A DNA stretch of 64,000 nt, from contig CM055311.2 of assembly GCA_029255685.2 (NCBI GenBank), forward strand, positions 15,212,952-15,276,951, read 5' to 3'. The stretch comes from Silene conica (lineage: Eukaryota > Streptophyta > Magnoliopsida > Caryophyllales > Caryophyllaceae). Shown here piece after piece: positions 1 to 11,803 of this stretch (its first letter is position 1; each line of letters opens with the position of its first letter). The translations under genes and the position numbers were made by a program. The notes below the pieces were generated by a model. That model saw only the letters and a program-made list of their open reading frames with translations, was not told the DNA's origin and searched no databases.

Positions 1-700
1 TATTACGTCATCTCCCACTCAATGCAAGGTGTCTTCCAGGTTGTACTTGCATTTGATCATATCTTGAGCGGTTTTTCTCGATCTGGAGATTTAACTGCTT
101 TGACCGGAATTATCTACCATTGATACCTTCCGAGCGTGGCCACGCATTTCCAGTTAAACTTCTCCTCGAGTGGCCTTGAGATTTAAGACAACCCTGACAA
201 GGGGTTGGACAATTCCTATCCTACTGTTCCCTTCGCTAACACAGTCCATCATGACCCAAAAGAAGCCCATTTGACCCCCTTTAACGGTTGATCGTAGAGC
301 TAAAATCAAAGCCAATCTGAGGCTGCATCACCTTGGGCGAACAGTCTCAAGTCAAAGAATCGACTTATGTGAATAATATAGTAGCTCTCGCCACGACCAG
401 GCTAATTATAAAATTTCCAGAACTCTATAAGCGGTCACTAAATGCCCGACAAAGTGTTACACAGTCTGCCTATGTGATCGACTAGTCATCCCATATGACT
501 CTATGACATTTGAACTTGCCATCAATCGCCTCACACTCTAGTCGCTTCGAGACGTCACCTCATACAAGCGACTATGGGCTATACTAAGTTAATCCAGTTC
601 ACTTTACGGGGTTCAAATTGTCTCTTACAACCCATTTGGATTTCACAAAGTATAAATTGTGAGTTAATATTAATAATAATAATAACTCAAATGATAAGAG
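1..700 (-). other. Conserved non-coding segment before the 3' LTR of Cop-1
   Basis: On the minus strand this segment matches, in the same order, the untranslated stretch between the pol stop and the 3' LTR of Cop-3 (36480-36985). Shared landmarks include CCTGGTCGTGG, GTCGATTCTTT/GTCGGTTCTTT, GGCCACTCGAGGA, AACCGCTC..GATATGAT and CATTGAGTGGGAGA. No long open frame covers it. Conservation between elements that otherwise differ suggests a role in cis, perhaps RNA packaging or priming of plus-strand synthesis; that role is inference. Confidence 0.7.
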
Positions 701-2314
701 TGATTGTTATGTGCGAACAAACAATACGATATTGTTGCTCCACATAAACAATCTTTGATGATCATACATCAATTTGTATTAATGGTTTATTATGTGAATA
801 TACCCTACGTTCACATCTTTTAAACCTACAAATTTTGGTTTCCTTATGACTCATATTATCTCGCATAATATGATCTTATTCAAGTACATTTCAAGTCCTT
901 ATACTCGACTCGAGTCTCCTTACTTTAAGGAAGCTCCCACTGTTTTCTTAAAGCTCATGACATGTCATCCTTATGAACATAGTCATACTGTACTCGAATT
1001 TATATTGTAGTTAACCTAGATTCGATCCATTAGTTCTCCTCGAGAAACTTATATCGAAATAATGTTTTGCTTCAACCTTTGGCATTTTAATCAAGGTTAT
1101 ATGAATTAACATTTTCATATCTCGGATTCAAATCCAAACCTCGTTAACTGATCGGTGACGTTTTATTATCATATAATAAACTCACTCATTCTCTAGAATT
1201 GGAAACCTTATATTCTTTAACCTTTAAAGAATCACCACTCTTTCTTAATGGCAGGTTCCGTTTCCTTAATAACTTTTCTCCCACTGAATTCTGTATTACT
1301 ATCGTATAGTTTAATAACTCCCACTATCTTCATAGTGTTTAGGTAACATCTTCAAACATTTTCTCAACTCATAATGAACATTTCATTTTGATTTACTTCA
1401 AACATTTTCTCAACTCGCTATGAACATTTCATTTTTCATTTTCCTTCCCACGAGAACGGGAGATGATATCTCCTCTATTATCTTTATAAAATAGAAACAT
1501 TAACATCATGGAAACGATTTCCTTCTGTTAACACTCGCGGTTCCCTTTGTCCTCTCTAGGAACTAATGACAACATTTGGAACATTTCCTTTTTGTGTCCT
1601 CGCGTAGTTTCTTCTGTGTCCTCTCGTAGTTTCTTTTATCCAATCTCTTAGAGTTCTTCTCAAGGACTCCTTATAGGACTCTTCTCTAAGATCCTATATT
1701 TATTTCATTGTTTTACGAGCGTAGAATTTCTCCCACTCTATCCTTTAAAATAACCATTATTTAAGAAGGATAGCATTTTCGCCCGTCAACAATGTATTGG
1801 ATAAAGAACTATGTGAGTTGTGAGACATTATTACTTCTTATAAGGTGATCATCTTATAATGAATTAATGTTCTTGTGTTTGAATTTGAAGTATTTCACGG
1901 GATGCAATTCTCGTTTTTAAGCAAGTCGTACTACTTTTATAATGATCCTATCATATTACTCATGTTATTTGTCATAAGAGCATTTTAAAACAACCAAACA
2001 TGTTTGATTAAGAACAAAAGGATGACTTGGGTTGAAAACCAAGTCACCACTATTACAACCATTGTTTCAACAAGATTCTTGTCGTACAAGAAATACAAAG
2101 TTCTTAAATTAAAATGCAAAAAGAAAGAAGACATCAAATGAAAATTAGAGCCATGCTCTTCATGTCTTCAATCTCGGATGCTACCTTAGCCATCCATGGA
2201 AGGAACTTCAAGTTTCCTTCTCCTTCTCCTTACCTTTGTCTTTGGTAGGAGCCCCTTTAAAACAATTTATAAACGGGTGAGAATCAATAACTTGTATCAA
2301 TATACAAAAATTGA
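701..2314 (-). other. Non-coding interior of Cop-1
   Basis: AT-rich sequence with no sustained open frame and no recognisable pol motif on either strand. Its place between gag and the pre-LTR segment is where pol lies in a full copia element. Minor internal redundancy is visible: 'caaacattttctcaactc' occurs twice (about 1350-1420), as does the 'cctctcgtag/cctcgcgtag tttctt' stretch (about 1595-1640). Confidence 0.6.
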
Positions 2315-3241
2315 TTAAATAACATGAATTAGACGAGAATTTATACCTACTGCAAGAACCTTTCCGGCTTTGAGGTCATGGAGATACTTCGGGCAATTCC
2401 GCTTCCAATGCCCCATCTTAGTGCAATAATGACACTTGTCATCAACCTTTGATGACGACGAAGAAGAAGCACCTTTCGTAAAAGTCTTCTCCTTAGGAGA
2501 TGCGGGTTTGAAGGCTTTAACATTTTTACCCTTGTTGGCCTTGCGCTTAAACTTCCTCTTGCTTTTTGTATCGATATTAAGCACCTCCTTTGTGGAACTC
2601 TCATTAAGTCCCATATCCCTCTCCGCTTGGACTAACATCTTATGTAACTCGTCCAAGGAGGTTATTTGATTACGCATGTTATAGTTTACCCGAAACTGAA
2701 CATACGATTTCACTTTGTTGAGGGAGTGAAGGATTTTGTCAATAATAAGCGAGTCGGGAACATTCACCCCTTGCAACTTCAAGGTTTCGGCTAGCTCAAC
2801 CATTTTGAGCACATGAGGACTAACCCTTTGACCTTCCTTTACGGTCAAATCAAAGAATGCGGAGGCCGCCTCATATTGGATTACCCTAGGAGCTTGCGAA
2901 AACATGGTCGCAATCTTAGTGTAAATCTCATTAGCCGTGGCTAGCTTAATCATTCTTCTTTAGAGATCCGGCTCCATCGAAAATATAAGCACGTTCTTCA
3001 AAGCATGTGACTCTTTCATGTAGGCCTCATAGGCCTCACGAGTCGCTTCCGATGAACGAGCACCGGGAGTGGGAGGAGCGGCAATGGTAAGATAACGAGT
3101 CTTATCGTCGGCTTCCGCGGCCAACACCAATTGGGCGTCCCAATCTTTAAAATTGGCGCCATGCTTCTCAAGCTTGCAACGATCCATAAAAGATCGAAGC
3201 CATGAAACGTGTTGTGGGAGTGATGGAGCGTTATTTGCCAT
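2315..3241 (-). pseudogene. Copia gag (capsid/nucleocapsid) region of Cop-1
   Basis: The start is the ATG at 3241 (MANNAPSLPQHVSWLRSF...). The first part resembles the N-terminal domain of plant copia GAG (substrate-like 'FKDWDAQL', 'TREAYEAY'), and the rest matches the UBN2-type gag domain (LHSLNKVKSYVQFRVNYN; SLDELHKMLVQAERD). A single CCHC zinc knuckle follows, CHYCTKMGHWKRNC, that is C-X2-C-X4-H-X4-C, after a basic serine/lysine-rich stretch. In living relatives GAG forms the virus-like particle and the knuckle binds RNA. The region carries about one break. No protease motif follows it. Confidence 0.85.
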
Positions 3242-5707
3242 TGATTGATAGTCGAATTTGAACTACAATAAAATAAAGGAATTAAAACACAATTATCGTT
3301 TGAATAAATAAACTTGTAAATTTTAAACAAGTTAAGCATCTACTTAATGATCTCTTACCCAATTAAGTAAATGATCCCGAGACCCAAATACACACTAACT
3401 CGGGCACGGTTTAGCCGATACATCCCTCATTAATATGACTCGGTAGATTAACACCTTAATCGATTCTACTTTTAGAACTCTCGGTCGATAAAATTACACT
3501 AATTCTTATCTTAGCCCGAACTTATTACCACTACGGTGGCTCGAATACCTTCGTCGAGATCAACCAAATTTCAAGAATAAGTAATCATATTACCCCACTT
3601 CACCAACGTAATAAGTTTTGCACCCCGGTTTAGCCGAGCCTACTCCCTTATGAAGAAGATCCTTCGCGGGTCCTTTACTTTTTGGTAAGGCTATGTCTCG
3701 ATTTTTAAATAACGTAAGAGATCTTGTCAATTTATTATCTATCTCCTTTAAGTGAACTAAGTCGGTGAATTATCGATAATTTAATTGACACGGTCGATAA
3801 AATCGATGAAATGCATGAGTTTGAATGACGATTTGGCTATGCATGCAAACATGATAAGCATAAATAAAAGCATAAAAACTTAAAAGCATAAATAAAACCC
3901 TAGTATGGCCTTTCCTAAAATAGAAAATTTAAATGTAAAATACAAATTCGGAAACCAACTCCTTTGGTCCCTTGAACTTCACACGCGGCACGCATCCCAA
4001 GGCAAACTCCGTCTTGGTCGGAACTCCTTTCCGAAATGGCACCGTCTTCAAGGATCTCCGGAATTACAAATAATTACAAATTTTCTATCTATTTTATACA
4101 TTATAAAATAAAATAAAACAATAAAATAAAGTGATACGAGATCACATTAAATTACAACCGAATCGATAAACCCTTACATTACGGGAAATATCGATTAAAA
4201 TCTAAGGCCATACTAAGTAAATTACATAATTCCAAAATTACGTAAATAAAATATGACATTCATAAATAATAATTAAATATGCAATGCTTATGTAAAATGC
4301 AAAACCTAAGCCAAATCGTCCTATTTAAACACATTTTAAATATCGTTATTCGTAATAACACGGTTTTATGGAATAACGTGATTTAAACAATTTTAAAATC
4401 ACTAATCATTCTATGAATCATTATTCATGATTTAGTTAATTTTTCTAACACATTTTAGGATTCAAAATTTAGTCTTACTCAAATTTCGAAAATTAACTTA
4501 ACTTTTATTTTAATATTGTTCGGTTTTAATCGGTTTTACGGGAAATAGCATTAAAATAATCAAACGAGTCATAAAAATTTCGAAAATTCAAAATTCAAAA
4601 TTTTGAACATACTGAAAATTTTCTAAAATTTTAGATCCTTCAAACTTAAATATTTTCGAAATACACCATTTATTTCGTAAAATTGCCGTGTACATGCATA
4701 ATATTTCGAAAAATTCAAAATTAATTCAAAAATTATGAAATAAAATACCAATATAATTTTTACATCTTCCTAGACACTCAAAGTGACTGAAAAATGCTGG
4801 AAAAAAACAGATGCACACTGATTAAGGGCTGAAAAGTAATGATTATGACTCCTTAAACACTCAATATCAACTTTAACTCTTTAAAATTAAAATTAAAGTT
4901 TCAGAAACTTTTGGCACTAAATAAAAATATGTTGATGATCATACATAATATGACTAATATGGGTGAATTGTTCGGACCATATAAGCAACTTTTACTATTT
5001 TTAATAATTTGTGTCATATATTACGCGATTTTACCGATTAAAATCATTTCTCATGCAATATTCGAGATTAATAGCTCAAAATTCACATGCATGCTAGAAA
5101 TAATATATGTGACACTATATTAAAGTTTTATGGTCAAATTCAACTTAAGCTATTTAAGCTAAAATATGTCACTAATATTACGATTTTTACGATAAAAATC
5201 AATATTCATGCAATATCAAAGAAAAATTTCTGGAACATTCATCATATATTTTATATATTGCATGTGACATCTACAAAAAATTTTATAGTTAAATTCATAA
5301 TATAACTATTTATCCCATATTTAACTAATTTTATGACTATTTAACCATTAAAAATCATAAACCATGCATAAAACCTTCAATAATTTCGAAAATTATATAT
5401 TCATAATATGTTAAATGCATGTGAGAACATATTTAAAATTCATGGCCAGAAACATTATTTAGCTATTTTTCCCAAATAAAAACATTTTTAACCGATTTAA
5501 AGCATGAATTAACCAATTTAATTACAATGATGAACAATATTATTCCATAAATCATCAACATGACTTAAAACTATTTTAAGACCAGAAAGTATACATGCAA
5601 TAACATTTTTGTGCATATCCTATATGTACTACTCATTTTCGTTTTTAATTAAAATCGCATTTTCTCGCAAAAACGTATAAAATAGAGTTGCATGCAAGCA
5701 ACCTAGT
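3242..5707 (-). other. 5' leader of Cop-1 between primer-binding site and gag
   Basis: Non-coding, strongly AT-rich in 4100-5700. I see only chance open frames (for example about 4911-5305), with no family resemblance and no codon bias. A 2.5-kb leader is long for a copia element. Confidence 0.6.
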
Positions 5708-5719
5708 GCTCTGATACCA
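5708..5719 (-). other. Primer-binding site of Cop-1
   Basis: On the minus strand it reads TGGTATCAGAGC, complementary to the 3' end of plant initiator tRNA-Met, the usual primer for plant copia and many gypsy elements. It lies two bases after the LTR end (TTCA-AG-TGG). Confidence 0.9.
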
Positions 5720-5721
5720 CT

Positions 5722-6997
5722 TGAAGGAAAACGATAGTCATACTAACAAATCCTAATAATGTAGTCTTACTAATTATTTTACATTTTTAATTAATCTCAT
5801 ATTAATTATACTCAAGATCTTATGCATGCAATAATATATGCGGAATAATAACGAAAAGGGCCTTACAAACGGTCCAAGTAAGTGCTAGGACGATCCTCCA
5901 CGGAGCAACCAAAATAGCTTGCCTCCTTTACGTTGCACCCAAGACCTACCCTTAAACACCGAAAACCGAACCCGAGCTAGGAGACGGAATTGGGTTAACT
6001 TAAAACCGTAAACTAATACTCTCTTTATTAGTCTAGTAAAATACTACAATAATTTGTAGTATGAAATATTATGTGGATAATATTTTAGAGGTTTTAATTT
6101 TATTACACTAGAATATTTTGCATGAAGGTTGGAATTCAAGTGTAAGTGTATATGTGAACAACTCACATATATATGTTGAATGTGAATGGTTTTAGGCGTG
6201 TGGTAGTGCATTTCATAAGCGTTAGATGCTCTTTGTCTTACTTAGAGTCTTAGGGTTGCATGCCTACACTTAGGCATCATACCTATATCATCATTATATT
6301 TTTAGGAATGATTTAATTATAAAATGCAAACCCATTTACCTTACTAAACCACACGACACATTAGATGTAAAATGGACCTTCATTTTACAAATTGTAATTT
6401 GTACAATTATGTGATATGTGACATCCTATGTCAAAAATACAATTGTATTAATTTAAAATATATTTATCATATAAATATTATTTCTAAATTACTTAAATCA
6501 TATTTAACAAATTATTTTAGTAATTCGTAATTACCGTCCCAACATATGGTTATCGTAATAATCGTCGATACGATATATTAACAACGTTTGTTATAACCAT
6601 TAACCATTCATATTCTAATTTCGATATTTCTTAAAATATCGATTAATATTTGACAATTGACACATTTCAATTTCAATTATAAATCTTACTTTAAGATTCA
6701 ACCTCTGATTACTTAATATACGGTTTTAACAATATCGATCAATCTGTATCCTATACAATTAATCAATATATTATTTAAGGGGTCTGTCCTATAGGTGTGA
6801 CCTAAAGGGATCAACTGACTACCACCGTCATACGACAGTAATGTTAAACTCTAGTCAGCCAATCATTACAGATTAATGTTGGTCAGTTGACTAAATCAAT
6901 ATTGGATCGTCCCTTGCATATTCTTTTCATAAGATTTATGACAATGATTTTTATCATTGTCGTGATCGCACTATTGTTGAGGACACATTTCCCAACA
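5722..6997 (-). repeat. 5' LTR of Cop-1 (about 1.28 kb)
   Basis: On the minus strand it begins TGTTGGGAAATGTGTCC and ends CTTCA, giving the TG...CA ends. It is followed directly by the tRNA-Met primer-binding site. Its U5 side (5810-6000) aligns with Cop-2 at 22310-22490, and its U3 side (6780-6960) with 33790-33960. It contains the foldable module described in the findings. Confidence 0.85.
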
Positions 6998-7412
6998 CAA
7001 ACAACCCTTATCGCAATACTAACTAAACATGCCAAACATACTACTTTACTACCGTGGTTTCCCTCATCCCATCATAAAAAGAGATTAGCTACTCATGGCT
7101 TTAGGGTCTATGCTAGCAATATTGATGAGAGTAATAAAAGACATGATATAAGAGATGTATAATAAACTAATTATAAGGATAAGGAGTAACAATAATAAAA
7201 AGTGAACAAGAATGAAAGCAATAGTAAAGTAAATTAAAGAGAGAAGAAAGATTAAAAATTAATACAGAGTTCAAGGTAATAAGAAATGAAGAAGAAAGTA
7301 ACTAAAAGTTTCTAATCTAGAATTCTGTAAAGTTTACTGCTAAGTGATGAAAGTAAAGTAATGAGTGATCCCTTAATCGGTCTGACCTAATCTCTTTTAT
7401 AAGAGAGATTAG
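6998..7412. other. Unassigned spacer between Cop-1 and Nona-1
   Basis: AT-rich with a purine-rich second half (about 7180-7330). I see no gene, no repeat end and no similarity to other parts of the window. A short inverted repeat (ctaatctctttta / taagagagattag) lies at its right edge, 7388-7412. Confidence 0.4.
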
Positions 7413-9882
7413 TGTAATACCCCGTATGTTAGCCTCGGTCAACGACAGTCAAACCATGTTTTATACACGTATTTCAAAAGTCATGTTTATAAAGTATTTT
7501 ACGTAAACGGTTATTGTGTTATAAATCGTATTTCTACGATTATTTTTTATTTCATAATTATTTTATATTCGATGATTATTTCGTAAAATGACGTTTCATT
7601 CGTATTTTTTTAATTTTAATAATATATTTATAATTAAATATATTTTCTAGTTTATATTTATTTTTCATCTATATTTAAGGTCTATTTTTATTTAAGTCGT
7701 CATCGCTAATATTTTAATATTTCTATAATTAATATTATATGGATCGAAATACTACTATACTAATACTATTTATATTTATATTGTTGTAACTAATAATTAG
7801 TATTTACTAATATTAAGTTAGATAATTTAAATTAGGTAAAAACTTAATTGTCTTATTTTCTTTCTTTTCTTTTCTAAAACCCTATTACATAAGCTTTACA
7901 TCCTACTCTACTGTATACACCTTGCTAAACGGATTTTCAAATCTAAAAAAAACCCCTAATTCAGTTATACTAGTGGTATAATTCCTTATGATATCCTCCT
8001 TACGCCTTCTTTTCTTTTTGATTCCTTCTCACCCATTACCATCATTCAGTACCAGACTACCTTTCCTTGACATATCCCAAGAAGTAAGTATACGTTTTTA
8101 TTAATCGTTTATTTCATCGCCTTATACATCGTTCGAATCTGTTAATTTCTCGTTGTTGCTTGACCGTTGGCTGTAACCCTTGTGATCGCGACCTAGCCTA
8201 TGGTAACCTGAGCCCGTGTTGACCGTCGTTTGACCGACAGGGGCTGGTGGTCATCGTTTTTTGGTGTGTTTATGTTGATGCTTAAGACGGATACAGATCG
8301 CTGCTCGCTGAGTCTTATGAGTAACTAAGTATATGTTTGAGTTCCTGGAGATGAGATGCAGCCAGTGATACTATCGGGGTGGCCGGACACGGTGGTTGGT
8401 GCACCGGTGGCTGGAAAATCGTGAAACAAGAAGTGTGAGGGTGAGGTTTGTCGAGGGATTTTGGGAGGTTTCAAGGCATGGTTGTGGTTGTATAAGAGAG
8501 GGGGAGATGATGGTGAAGTCTGTGGTGGCCAAAGGTGTCGGTGGTGGCCGGAATTAGGATAAGTAGTCAGTTGCGGGTTTTCGGGGTAAAAGCTTAAGAC
8601 GAGTAGTTTGTGGTGGTGAGGCTGTCGTGGTGGTCCAAAGGAGGACGAGGGCACGAGTGGGTTCCCTCTAGAACCACCGTGAGTCAGTGGTGGAGTCTGT
8701 GGTGGTTCATGGTGGAAGATAGTGGTGGTAATGGCGGGTTTACGCAAAACCAGAGGAAGGAGTGAGTCGTGTGTATGACGTTTGGGTGTGTGTAGTGTGA
8801 GGACTTGGGGTTTTTGATAGGGTGGTGGAATTGAAGGTGATGGTGGTGGTTGTGATGACGGCAGTAGGTGGTAGTCGAGGGTTGACGTGGTTGTTATGGG
8901 ATGGGTTGTCGTAAGTTTTATCTATTAGTAGTAGTATGCATGGGTTGTCATGAGTTATCTATTAGTAATAGTATAATACTGTAGTTATTATTTATGTAGT
9001 CAGTTTAACTAGGTTAATATGTAAGTAGATTAATTATTAGTTATGTTAATTAGCTAGTGTTGTTGATAATTACTTGTTATTTTAATTAATCTAGGTTATG
9101 CGTAAAGTAATTTGTTAACGTTTATATATGTCCGTATAATCATGCATAAGACGTAGTTTATAATTAAGTTTAACCAAGTAGTGAATTAATAATTTGTTTA
9201 CCTATGAGACAAGTATGACAGTTTAATGAGTATGACGATATTTAAATAGTTGTAATTACATACTAACGTGTGATACACTGTTTTTGATATTTGGTCAATT
9301 GTTCGTAGTTTGACGGGTTTAATCATAATTAATCAATGAAATTAATTATCGGTAGTAATTGAATGGTTGATAATTACTATTTATTAATTGTTAAAGGTAA
9401 CGGTGTTGTGGAGGATATATATCTTTATATGCTCGGAATACTCATTGGAGTAACTTGCTAAAAGGTACGATATTCCTACTCGATCTCGGTTTCATATGAT
9501 TATCTTGGCTGGTACATTACATGTAATGTGATAATTGGTTGGATGGATATTGGCAGTAGATTGTTTCGTTATGCATAATGGTATGAGAGTGTTGGTTTAT
9601 TATCGTTGGCATGAGTATTGCATTATTGGTATGATTGTATAATAGTATTATTGCATTCATGAGCATGACATATGCATTGGTTACTGAGTTGAGATATGGA
9701 ATGGATACTGTTTCGATTTGGGCCCAGGCCGGTTCTGCAGATCAGACATGGTGACCTCAGCCGTTGTGCTGGATCTCGATGACGATCGAGTTATACCTTG
9801 ACCTAGGGAATGGCGGGGTGGGAGTTTCGGGATGTGATCACGGGAGTTTCGGGATGTGTGTGGAATTGGATGCGGAGGTGCA
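7413..9882 (+). repeat. Nona-1 5' LTR, first piece
   Basis: The first 150 bases match the LTR starts of Nona-2 (53568 and 62069), including CTCGGTCAACGACAGTCAAAC. The G/T-rich middle (8330-8900) carries the conserved GAACCACCGTGAGTCAGTGG at 8671-8690. 9590-9750 matches 55600-55770 (GAGCATGACATATGCATTGGTT / GAGCATAGCATATG...; CCCAGG-CGGTTCTGCAGA). The 140-aa minus-strand open frame at 8325-8747 is low-complexity and not conserved, so I do not call it a gene. Confidence 0.8.
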
Positions 9883-11624
9883 TGACACGGCTGTCGCAAC
9901 CCTATCAAAAATAAAACCTAATTGGTCTCAACTAAATGTAGAAGAGGTAGTCGGGTATCGAATCACAGGGAGACAAGGATCTTATAGTCTGACCAAGTTC
10001 GTTTAAGTAACCAAAATTGGGGTTTAAGTGAATTTTGACGCTAAACTAAATGAGGTAAGGAATAAAGAAAAGAGGAAAACGAGAGCACTAGGATTTTCGG
10101 CGCACCATGGCTATTAAGTCTGGTCTACGAATACAGGTCACCCTATTGCGGTTTGTGGGTACAGAAAAGGTCCTTCCGGTCCGCTATTCACCCTAAAACC
10201 ATACTAACTTAGCTTCCGCCCTGATTAGCACAATCCTAACAAACGTCGCAGAACTACCCCTAAACCAATCTTCCGATCTAGGCCAAGAGGGTTTTTGCAC
10301 CAACAATTGAGTGCTTCGACTCAAACAATTAACAGGAAATAAGATGCGACGGATACGAACAAACCGAAATATGGGTACCAGAATTAACATACCATCGTAA
10401 ACCCTGGCTACCATAAATCCTAGTACTAAGTTTAGTTACGCATAATTAAAGGATGAATGACAATGGTAACAACTTGCATAATCAAACTAGCATACGACAT
10501 TCTAAAATGAGAGCCAAAACAAACTATAGGAGTATGGGCAGAAAAACATAAGTCTAACGGAAGCAGAGAGAGAAGGTGCAATCGCGATATTCTTAAGACG
10601 AATACGGAAGTATGAAACAACATATGATTCAAGATGGAAAATAGGAAACCAAAAGAGATTTGAATAAGTGTAATTAAAACTAAAATCAGAGACCATAAAA
10701 AAGGAAGGAATCAGAAGCAAAGGGAACGAAGTGAAACAAGTCACGATCGAGAACGGCGAGAAATGACAGTAAGCGAAAACAGAGTAAAGCTCGAATAAAT
10801 AACGAAGAATCAGAAAATAGAAACTACAACAGATTAACGATAAGAACCCGAAATAAGAAATGAAGGAAGAAGAATTACAGTAGGAAAATGTTAAGAACGA
10901 AAGAGACCAAGCTTGAACGGAAAACTAAGAAACTCGAATAAAAACCAATGTCGGCTACAAGTTTCAGAGGGTAGAGTTTTTTGTAAAGTCTGCAGAGAGC
11001 AGCCTTAGGGTAAGAAAAACTTAACCTAAAAATCTCAGAAACCCCCTTTAAATAGGCAAGAATTGAACTGAAACATTAACTCCTGTGAACACGAAGAGTC
11101 TCCAAGCTTCTCGATCGAGGGAAAATTCCTCTCGATCGAGCACTTTCAGCTTCACAAAACGGTCGACCGAACAGTGGAAGATTACGCGATCGACCCCTCT
11201 TCTTAGGAACTTCTCGATCGATCGCTTTAGCTTTTGACCCAGCGCTTTCTTCTAGGACACCTCTCGATCGAGCACAAGACAGCTCGATCGATGACTACTC
11301 TTCATCTGGGTCCCTCGATCGAGCGCAGGATAGCTCGATCAAGTACTTTGCTTCCTCGATTTATCCTTCGACAGGCCCAGAAGTTGATTTCCACTTTAAA
11401 CTTCTCGATTGTCACACGACCAACCGCGGTTCTTCCATCGACTATAGAGGAGAAGTGCATTAAGGCAGAAAGAGCTCGGTTCCTGCTACTATTCGGTCAC
11501 TATCTGCAAAATAGTAACACGAACACAAAGTAGCACATACGGGGTATAAAATGATATAAAATCACGAATTATTACGAGAATGTGTGCCAAAACAAGACTA
11601 AAAGTCTATACAAAATGCACACAT
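9883..11624 (-). mobile_element. Solo LTR of the Athila-like family
   Basis: On the minus strand it begins TGATGTGTGCATTTTGTATA and ends GGTTGCGACAGCCGTGTCA, the same ends as the Ath-1 LTR (48357-49740). It is flanked by perfect 5-bp duplications, gtgca at 9878-9882 and 11625-11629. No interior or second LTR is present, so it is a solo LTR left by LTR-LTR recombination. It carries the CTCGATCGAG array at about 11100-11360. It is about 360 bases longer than the Ath-1 LTR. Confidence 0.92.
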
Positions 11625-11803
11625 CAGTGCATCGGTTGCATGGTCTCATGTTTTGCATTCATCAATTATATTTTTTTGGTTATATCCTACTCAACCTCGC
11701 GGTTGACCGTGTATTCGTGTGACACCTGTGATAATCCGGAATGGGGAGCAGATTTTTGACAGGTTTCGAGTTAGCTGTTTTGGGAGCTCATGGGGAAGCA
11801 TCA
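11625..11803 (+). repeat. Nona-1 5' LTR, second piece
   Basis: The text from TCCTACTCAACCTCGCGGTTGACCG through GATAATCCGGAATGGGGAG (about 11686-11750) matches 55919-55984 and 59500-59570 in Nona-2 and its inner solo LTR. This shows the piece is LTR sequence of that family. It ends at the Tek-1 insertion. Confidence 0.75.

Larger units (their letters stand above)
1..6997 (-). mobile_element. Cop-1: gag-only (non-autonomous) Ty1/copia-type LTR element
   Basis: Read on the minus strand: 5' LTR (5722-6997), a primer-binding site complementary to initiator tRNA-Met (5708-5719), a leader of about 2.5 kb, a gag region (3241-2315), then about 2.3 kb with no protease, integrase or reverse transcriptase. 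A polypurine-like GAGTGGGAGA sits on the minus strand at about 12-22, so the 3' LTR should begin within about 100 bases left of the window. The arrangement resembles the TR-GAG class, non-autonomous elements that keep only GAG and borrow pol from a relative. The coding part has about one break. The flank after the LTR is caaac (6998-7002); the matching target duplication lies outside the window. Confidence 0.8.

Noticed and set aside
4911-5305. Small membrane-like frames
   Set aside because: AT-rich leader gives isoleucine/leucine-rich frames by composition; no start context or similarity supports them.
6887-7162. 91-residue frame across the Cop-1 LTR boundary
   Set aside because: It starts inside the LTR and runs into unrelated flank, with no family resemblance.
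8325-8747. 140-residue proline/histidine-rich minus-strand frame (and 58276-58584, 62945-63322)
   Set aside because: Low-complexity translation of G/T-rich LTR sequence; frames and ends are not conserved among Nona LTRs.
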